DNA from: Humisphaera sp.
Lineage (GTDB): Bacteria > Planctomycetota > Phycisphaerae > Tepidisphaerales > Tepidisphaeraceae
Direction of reading: 5' to 3'
Assembly: GCA_025351525.1 (NCBI GenBank)
Contig: JANXVV010000127.1
Coordinates: 1 to 20,863 of the forward strand
DNA: 20,863 nucleotides
Made by a program: the position numbers and the translations under genes. Below, piece by piece: positions 15,565 through 20,863 of the stretch. The notes under the pieces are model-generated. The model saw only the letters and a program-made list of their open reading frames with translations, did no database searches and was not told where the DNA came from. How positions within the stretch are numbered: position 1 is the stretch's first letter; every line of letters begins with the position of its first letter.

Positions 15565-15702
15565 TAAGAGCATGTTTAAAAACACAGCGGAGGCTGTCGC
15601 AGCATGGGCTACCAGCCCATGTATTTGTATTTGAAAAAGAAAAACATGGGCTGGTAGCCCATGCTACGGCAAACCCAGCCGTGTTCCTAAACATGCTCTA
15701 AG
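15565..15702. repeat. Full-length AGAGCATGTTTA element with inner paired REP-like hairpins
   Basis: The ends TAAGAGCATGTTTA and TAAACATGCTCTA are inverse. Inside, AGCATGGGCTACCAGCCCATG (15601-15621) is repeated in perfect inverse at 15645-15665, around a 23-base AT-rich spacer. Each half is a hairpin CATGGGCT-ACC-AGCCCATG, and on the minus strand one is preceded by GTAG, the foot sequence of REP elements. This is the arrangement called REPIN. It sits in the convergent gap between the FolM-like and PilZ genes. Confidence 0.88.
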
Positions 15703-15730
15703 ACAGGAAAATCTTAGCGACTAATCTGTT

Positions 15731-16495
15731 TCACCCCGCCAGCAACCGCTTTTGCTTGACCTCTTCCCTCTGCAGATAGCCCACCAATTCCGTGAACTTC
15801 GCTAAAGTCTGACGGCCTTCAAAATCCTTCTCCAGCTTCGCGAACTGAATGCCCATCACCGTCTCTTTGCTCTCCAGGTCTCGCCGATGCATTAGTCGGC
15901 CTTCAGTGAGAAGCTCGCTGGTGCCCCAAGTCAACACGATGCGCAATCGCTCGTTTGGAAGCACGACGGCGGGTTGACCGTCGCGACCCGGACGGCAATG
16001 GATGCCGACGCCCGTCACGCTTAAATCATCGAGCTTTGCAAACAGTTCCTGACTGGCCAACGGTCGATCGCGAAGAACCGCCCGGTCGGGAATTCGCCAG
16101 AGGCGGATCGACACCTGATCCGGCGGGACGGGGGCTCGATACGCCTGCCGCCGCTGCTGCCTTTGGAAATCCCGCGGAAACGCCATGTAAAGTGCTCCCA
16201 CGACATTGCCGTCACTGGTCTTAAATTGTTCATCGCGCGATTTGATCGGCGCGGTAAACATCACCGACTGCTCATCGCTTTTGAATACCAGTCCCACCGG
16301 CGTTTTCTCGGCGATCAGCGCATCGACCGATGCTCGGTCGGCATCGGCGCCGGTTTCAATCCAGAATCCCTCGCCCGCCTCGCCTGCAAATCGGGTCTTG
16401 CGATGTTGAACCCCGCCCGACGAAGGCAATGCCAGCACCGCCGTCGAATGGTGGGCGATCGCCTGCCGGAGCATTTCGTAATTTTGTATCGACAT
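15731..16495 (-). CDS. YcgR-like PilZ protein (cyclic-di-GMP receptor)
   Basis: The 254-residue product is read from ATG 16495; a TTG 45 bases further upstream is in frame but has no ribosome site. Residues 1-105 resemble the YcgR N-terminal domain. Residues 110-235 are a PilZ domain with the two cyclic-di-GMP signatures: RRQAYR (115-120, RxxxR) and DLSVTG (157-162, D/NxSxxG). In E. coli YcgR slows flagella when cyclic-di-GMP is high, and other members control polysaccharide or adhesion. No flagellar gene is in the window, so the output is unknown. acs lies upstream on the same strand, about 195 bases away. Confidence 0.85.
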   Translation of the reverse strand: MSIQNYEMLRQAIAHHSTAVLALPSSGGVQHRKTRFAGEAGEGFWIETGADADRASVDALIAEKTPVGLVFKSDEQSVMFTAPIKSRDEQFKTSDGNVVGALYMAFPRDFQRQQRRQAYRAPVPPDQVSIRLWRIPDRAVLRDRPLASQELFAKLDDLSVTGVGIHCRPGRDGQPAVVLPNERLRIVLTWGTSELLTEGRLMHRRDLESKETVMGIQFAKLEKDFEGRQTLAKFTELVGYLQREEVKQKRLLAG

Positions 16496-16690
16496 GAAAA
16501 CAGCCTGCGTCAATTGGTTGACCCCGATCCGCGCGAGCAAGCGGGGAAGCGGTCGTCATTCTGTTAATCGGCAGATAGGGCGCGGGAGTTTACGAAGGAT
16601 TCGATAGAAACGCTTCCGAAACCAAGATAATTTGAAATGAACATCAACCAGAAAATTCACGGCTATTTAACCAACCTTACAAACGTCGTT

Positions 16691-18667
16691 TCATCCCTCA
16701 TCCTTTTCCTTCAACTTCGCAAGCACCGAAAAATCTTCCAGCGTCGTCGTGTCTCCCTTGATCTCATTGCCGCTGGCGACTTCCTTCAACAGACGCCGCA
16801 TGATTTTTCCGCTGCGCGTTTTCGGCAAAGTCTCCGTGAAGCGAATCTGATCCGGCCGGGCCAGCGCGCCGATCGACTTGGTCACCACTCCCATCAGCGC
16901 TTTCTTCAATTCTTCCGACGGCAATTTCCCCGTCTTCAAAACGACGAATGCCGCGATGCCCTGACCTTTCATCTCGTGCGGCATTCCCACCACCGCCGCC
17001 TCCGCCACTGAATCATGGCTGACCAGCGCGCTCTCGATTTCCGCAGTGCCCAGCCGATGCCCCGACACGTTGATCACATCATCGACGCGCCCCATGATCC
17101 AGAAGTAACCGTCGCCGTCCCGCCGCGCCCCGTCGCCGGTGAAATAGACGCCGGGAACATCGGACCAATACTGCTTCACATAGCGATCGGGGTCATTAAA
17201 AATGCCGCGCAGCATCGAAGGCCAGGGCTTGCGGATCACCAGCAATCCCCCTTGATTCGGCCCGAGTTCCGTGCCGTCCCGATCGACGATGGCGGCATCC
17301 ACCCCAAAGAACGGCAGCGTCGCCGTCCCCGGTTTGGTCGGTGTCACGCCGGCCAATGGCGTTATCATGATCATCCCCGTCTCCGTCTGCCACCACGTAT
17401 CCACGATCGGGCATTTGTCATGGCCGATCACCTCCCGATACCACATCCAAGCCTCGGGATTGATCGGTTCACCCACGCTGCCGAGCAGTCGAAGCGACGA
17501 CAAATCGTGCTTGTCGACCAGTTCCCGACCGGCTTTCATAAAAGCGCGGATCGCCGTGGGAGCGGTGTAGAAAACACTCACCTTATGCCGCTCGACCATC
17601 GCCCAGAACCTTGAAAAATCGGGATGGTTTGGCGCGCCTTCGTACATCACCGTCGTCGCCCCGTTGGCCAGCGGGCCATAGACGACATAGCTATGTCCGG
17701 TGATCCAACCGACATCGGCGGTACACCAGTACACGTCATTTTCGTGAAGGTCAAAAACGTATTTGCTGGTTAGGTAAGTGCCGACCATGTAGCCGCCGGT
17801 GGTGTGGACAATGCCCTTGGGTTTGCCGGTCGAACCACTGGTGTACAGCACAAACAGCGGGTCTTCAGAATCCATCGGCTCGGCAAGGCAATCGGTGCTC
17901 TGCCCGGCGATCACATCGCTCCAGGCCACATCGCGACCTTCGGTCCAACCCACCGCATTACCGGTGTGTTTCAGGATGATGACCTTCCGGACCAGATCCG
18001 TCGACTTGAGGGCTTCGTCGACATTTGCCTTCAACGGCACGACCTGCCCGCGCCGATTGCCCCCATCCGCCGTGATGATGATCGTCGACTTCGCATCGGC
18101 CACGCGATCGACGATGGCCTGGCTGCTGAATCCTCCAAAAATCACCGAGTGCGATGCCCCGATCCGCGCGCAAGCCAGCATCGCGACGGCGGCCTCGGGA
18201 ATCATCGGCAGGTAGATCGTGACGCGGTCCCCCTTTTTCACGCCAAGCTTTTTTAACCCATTGGCAAAGCGTCCCACATCGTCCCGCAACTGCGCGAACG
18301 TGATATGCCGAAGCTGCGGCTGACCGTCCGACTGCAGCGGTTCGCCTTCATACAAAATCGCGGTCTTGTTTCCGCGACCCTGCGCGATCTGGTGATCGAG
18401 GCAGTTGTAAGCCATGTTGGTCTTCGCGCCGACAAACCAACGCGCATCCGGCACTTTCCAATCGAGCACCGTCGTCCACTTTTCAAACCAGTGCAGTTCG
18501 TTGGCCGCATTGCCCCAGAACACCTCCGGCTCATCGATCGACTGCCGATACATCGTCTCATATTGCTCTCGCGAGGAAATCCACGCCTTCTCCGCAAACC
18601 CTGCGGGCGGTGAGAACAAGCGGTTCTCCTGCATGGACGATTCGATACCCGTGTTGCTTTCGGACAT
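16691..18667 (-). CDS. acs: Acetyl-CoA synthetase (AMP-forming)
   Basis: The 658-residue product converts acetate, ATP and CoA to acetyl-CoA. It has all core motifs: YTSGSTGKPKG (275-285) for phosphate binding, WWQTETG (425-431) including the tryptophan that limits the pocket to acetate, YFTGDGA (508-514), GRVDDVINVSGHRLGTAE (526-543) and KTRSGKIMRR (616-625). In the last, Lys621 is the residue acetylated by Pat and freed by CobB in Salmonella. The start is ATG 18667, which has GGAGGA seven bases upstream; the TTG 15 bases before it has no ribosome site. A candidate promoter is at 18703-18731. The gene diverges from the putative glycoside hydrolase at 18777. Confidence 0.97.
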   Translation of the reverse strand: MSESNTGIESSMQENRLFSPPAGFAEKAWISSREQYETMYRQSIDEPEVFWGNAANELHWFEKWTTVLDWKVPDARWFVGAKTNMAYNCLDHQIAQGRGNKTAILYEGEPLQSDGQPQLRHITFAQLRDDVGRFANGLKKLGVKKGDRVTIYLPMIPEAAVAMLACARIGASHSVIFGGFSSQAIVDRVADAKSTIIITADGGNRRGQVVPLKANVDEALKSTDLVRKVIILKHTGNAVGWTEGRDVAWSDVIAGQSTDCLAEPMDSEDPLFVLYTSGSTGKPKGIVHTTGGYMVGTYLTSKYVFDLHENDVYWCTADVGWITGHSYVVYGPLANGATTVMYEGAPNHPDFSRFWAMVERHKVSVFYTAPTAIRAFMKAGRELVDKHDLSSLRLLGSVGEPINPEAWMWYREVIGHDKCPIVDTWWQTETGMIMITPLAGVTPTKPGTATLPFFGVDAAIVDRDGTELGPNQGGLLVIRKPWPSMLRGIFNDPDRYVKQYWSDVPGVYFTGDGARRDGDGYFWIMGRVDDVINVSGHRLGTAEIESALVSHDSVAEAAVVGMPHEMKGQGIAAFVVLKTGKLPSEELKKALMGVVTKSIGALARPDQIRFTETLPKTRSGKIMRRLLKEVASGNEIKGDTTTLEDFSVLAKLKEKDEG

Positions 18668-18702
18668 TCCGCGTTCCTCCAAAGGGTGTTTGAGCCGCCG
18701 GC

Positions 18703-18731
18703 ATGTTAAACGCCTGGCGTCATCAAGCCAA
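18703..18731 (-). promoter_or_regulatory. Candidate promoter for acs
   Basis: On the minus strand, TTGGCT (18726-18731), 17 bases, then TAACAT (18703-18708) fit a housekeeping-sigma promoter about 35 bases before the ATG. The spacer holds CGCCTGGCG (18711-18719), nearly palindromic. This is a pattern match only. Confidence 0.35.
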
Positions 18732-18776
18732 GATCAACGGGTGGTTCATTCCCACGTTCGCCTGTACAACACCGCC

Positions 18777-20738
18777 ATGGAACTTCAGTCCGGCGACGCT
18801 CGGCTTTCCATCGATCCCGTCGACGGCGCACTCGTTGAATTAGGCTTACGCGGTTTCCATCTCCCGCTGCTGGAGGGCCGAGCGGCTTTGTTTGATATCG
18901 GCCTGCCGCTGCCGGACGAACTGCCCCACCGATTGCGAACCCCACGCGGGCAGCGCGTAAACGGCATCGCGAAAGTCGGAGATGAGTGGCGATTGCGATA
19001 CGACTCGCTTCGATCCGAGCGCGGTGAATTCGACGTGTCGACCGTGCTGCGCATCCGCCCCGAGCCTGCCGGCGGGTTCGCGATGCGGCTTGAAGTCATC
19101 AACCATTCCCCCTTCATCATCCCGCAAATCCTCTTCCCCCATCTGGCCGGTCTGACCGCAACCGGTGAACCGAAACATGAAGAATTGCATCTGGGCCGGT
19201 CGACCAAACAGCCGCATGTCTGGATGCAATCCCCTGACGGCGCGGCTGCGTTCTACGACCTGTATCGCCGCTGGTATTTCATCTACGGCATGCAGGAATG
19301 GTGCATGAAATGGTTCCGCCTCGGCAACCCGCATCGCGGCGTGTCGGTCTTTTCAAAGGATCTCGGCGCCCCGCTTCAGGGTTTGTATGTCGAGAGGGAA
19401 AAAAAATTTCCGAGACTCAATATTTCCTGGGCGCATTATCCGCATCTCGGTGAAGGAGAAACCTGGGTGAGCCCGGAGATCATCGTGCGGCCGCACGCGG
19501 GAGACTGGCGGGTGGGGATCGAATCGTATAAAGCCCATGCCTCCGCCAACCTACCGACGGCGAAATCCACTTCCTATCTGCGCGATTCACTCGGCGCGAG
19601 AAGCCTTTATTTCTCCACCTATCTCTACGACAACGAACCGAATTTTCTGTATCGCGATCTTCCGCTGGTCGCGCGCGACGCCAAAGCGCACGGCTTGAAA
19701 GAGCTGATCTGCTGGTTCCTCTTCGACGGCTATTTCGAGCTTCCGATGAAACTGAATCCGAAACTCGGAACTGAAGCGGAGTTGAAGCAGGCCATCGCCG
19801 AGTGCCGACATATCGGAGTGAACGTCGTGCCGTTCGTGAGTTGCCGTTCCCTGAAAACCCGCACCGCGCCGGCGGCGTGGTTCGAGACGGATGAGCATGG
19901 GAATCGCCGCACGCAGGCGTGGTCCTATTCGCAGGACTTCATCCCGACGTTCAATCCGCCCTACTGCAATCGCGATGAATCGGCCTTCATCTGCCCGGCG
20001 ACATCGGGATACCACCACGCGTTTCAATCGGCGTGCGCCGCGCTCCGCCGTATGGGTTTTTCCTCCGTCTGCTTCGATCAATTTTTCGCCGACCGCCTCT
20101 GCTACGCGAAGGATCACCCCCATCGCCCGCAGGAACTGCTCATGCCTCTTTACGCCATGGCGAAGCAGGTTTTGCTTGAGGGGCAAAAGATCGACCCGGA
20201 CGCCAGCTTCTCCGGCGAGTTTTACAACGACGTCTCCCAGACTTTTCAACACTACAACTGGGATTGGATCACCGGCGCGAATTCGCTGGATGACCTCGAA
20301 CCGTTCCGTTTCGTCTTCCCGCACTTTCGGCTTGGGTTGCTGGTCGACCGCAGTAAGCGTTGGCTATTGGAAGGCTTCACGCGCGGGTTATTTTCGAACT
20401 TCCTGCCGGAGGGCGGAGAGGGATTGATCGATACGGACTCTGAATTCAGCGCGCTGGCCAAGCGACTGGCCGAAGCACGCCGGCGATACGCGAGATTCTT
20501 TGAGGAGGGTGAATATCTCGGCACGAATCGTGTCCCCGGCCAACCTGAAATCGCCGGCCTGTATCGATATGATAATGAATGGCTGCTCATCGTCGCCAAT
20601 ACGTCTGAACGGGAGGTGAGCATCGACCCGCGCTCATTGCATCGAGTGTCGGCGGAAATCGAAGGGACGTTGCTGCCTCCGTATGAGTTCCGGATTTTCA
20701 TCTGGACAAATGATCGGGTAGTGAATGTGGATATTTAG
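18777..20738 (+). CDS. Putative glycoside hydrolase (DUF6259-like)
   Basis: The 653-residue product starts at ATG 18777; a longer in-frame frame overlaps acs on the other strand and is rejected. Residues 1-270 look like a beta-sandwich (MELQSGDARLSIDPVDGALV, then many short strands). From about 276 a TIM-barrel pattern follows: LYFSTYLYD, ELICWFLFDGYF, NVVPFVSCR, SVCFDQFFAD (Asp434) and FSGEFYNDV (Glu481), and at the end a small beta domain (LLIVANTSEREV). Asp434 and Glu481 are candidate catalytic acids at strand ends. I recognise the family only as DUF6259-like; the substrate is not known. No signal peptide is visible, so it is likely cytoplasmic. It has no obvious ribosome site and diverges from acs. 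Confidence 0.55.
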   Translation: MELQSGDARLSIDPVDGALVELGLRGFHLPLLEGRAALFDIGLPLPDELPHRLRTPRGQRVNGIAKVGDEWRLRYDSLRSERGEFDVSTVLRIRPEPAGGFAMRLEVINHSPFIIPQILFPHLAGLTATGEPKHEELHLGRSTKQPHVWMQSPDGAAAFYDLYRRWYFIYGMQEWCMKWFRLGNPHRGVSVFSKDLGAPLQGLYVEREKKFPRLNISWAHYPHLGEGETWVSPEIIVRPHAGDWRVGIESYKAHASANLPTAKSTSYLRDSLGARSLYFSTYLYDNEPNFLYRDLPLVARDAKAHGLKELICWFLFDGYFELPMKLNPKLGTEAELKQAIAECRHIGVNVVPFVSCRSLKTRTAPAAWFETDEHGNRRTQAWSYSQDFIPTFNPPYCNRDESAFICPATSGYHHAFQSACAALRRMGFSSVCFDQFFADRLCYAKDHPHRPQELLMPLYAMAKQVLLEGQKIDPDASFSGEFYNDVSQTFQHYNWDWITGANSLDDLEPFRFVFPHFRLGLLVDRSKRWLLEGFTRGLFSNFLPEGGEGLIDTDSEFSALAKRLAEARRRYARFFEEGEYLGTNRVPGQPEIAGLYRYDNEWLLIVANTSEREVSIDPRSLHRVSAEIEGTLLPPYEFRIFIWTNDRVVNVDI

Positions 20739-20822
20739 AGGTTCAGACCCATGCGTTCTCTAAATCTCGTTCGTAATCGAACTCCATTTATCCTCATGAG
20801 AGCCTGCGCATTTTTAGCGGCT

Positions 20823-20863
20823 GTGCCGAAGGCACGCGTTTTTGCCTGGCCTGAAAAAACGCG
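20823..20863. repeat. Two small hairpins at the right edge
   Basis: GTGCC-GAA-GGCAC (20823-20835) and CGCGTTTTT...AAAAAACGCG (20835-20863) are tight hairpins; the second is cut at the edge. They may be the start of a repeat element after the glycoside hydrolase gene, or a terminator whose tail is beyond the window. Confidence 0.4.

Noticed and set aside
20751..20863. Possible start of a new plus-strand gene (ATG 20751 with GAGG upstream)
   Set aside because: Only 37 codons are visible, no family pattern, and the bases at the edge form hairpins more like a repeat or terminator.

Overview
The window looks like a chromosomal segment of a GC-rich diderm bacterium. The likeliest group is Planctomycetota, class Phycisphaerae. 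This is inferred from the gene set, the very long LptC/LptA-type protein with Thr/Pro linkers, and the many paired-hairpin repeats between genes. No rRNA marker is present to prove it. I see no tRNA, rRNA, CRISPR array, transposase or phage gene. Fourteen protein genes are supported; one is cut by the left edge.

Layout. Bases 1-2007 (minus strand): the 5' part of a ChbG/YdjC-type carbohydrate deacetylase and a GNAT-like acetyltransferase, separated by a 310-base gap filled with nested inverted repeats. Bases 2251-3861: a fused MaoC-like hydratase and short-chain reductase. Bases 4090-8294: an envelope operon with arabinose-5-phosphate isomerase (Kdo pathway) and a 1064-residue LptC/LptA-like protein, bracketed by two copies of one inverted repeat. 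Bases 8499-9780: a small VOC protein and enoyl-ACP reductase FabI. Bases 10186-15383: a membrane-anchored GspE-like protein with a ruined ATPase site, a CvpA-like membrane protein, a small lipoprotein with 11-residue repeats, ScpB, and a FolM/PTR1-type reductase. Bases 15731-18667 (minus): a YcgR-like PilZ protein and acetyl-CoA synthetase. Bases 18777-20738: a large DUF6259-like putative glycoside hydrolase, divergent from acs.

Common themes are envelope and lipid chemistry (Kdo, LPS transport, fatty acid reduction, acyl modification, acetate activation, polysaccharide deacetylation or hydrolysis) and second-messenger or membrane functions (PilZ, CvpA, GspE-like).

The most striking non-coding signal is that at least six intergenic elements, of several unrelated sequences, share one design: two short hairpins facing each other as a larger inverted repeat, often with a TACT or TACC tetraloop. 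They resemble REPINs (paired REP sequences). Two families show paired base changes that keep the hairpins intact. Among proteins, the most unusual are the GspE-like pseudo-ATPase and the giant LptC/LptA-like protein.
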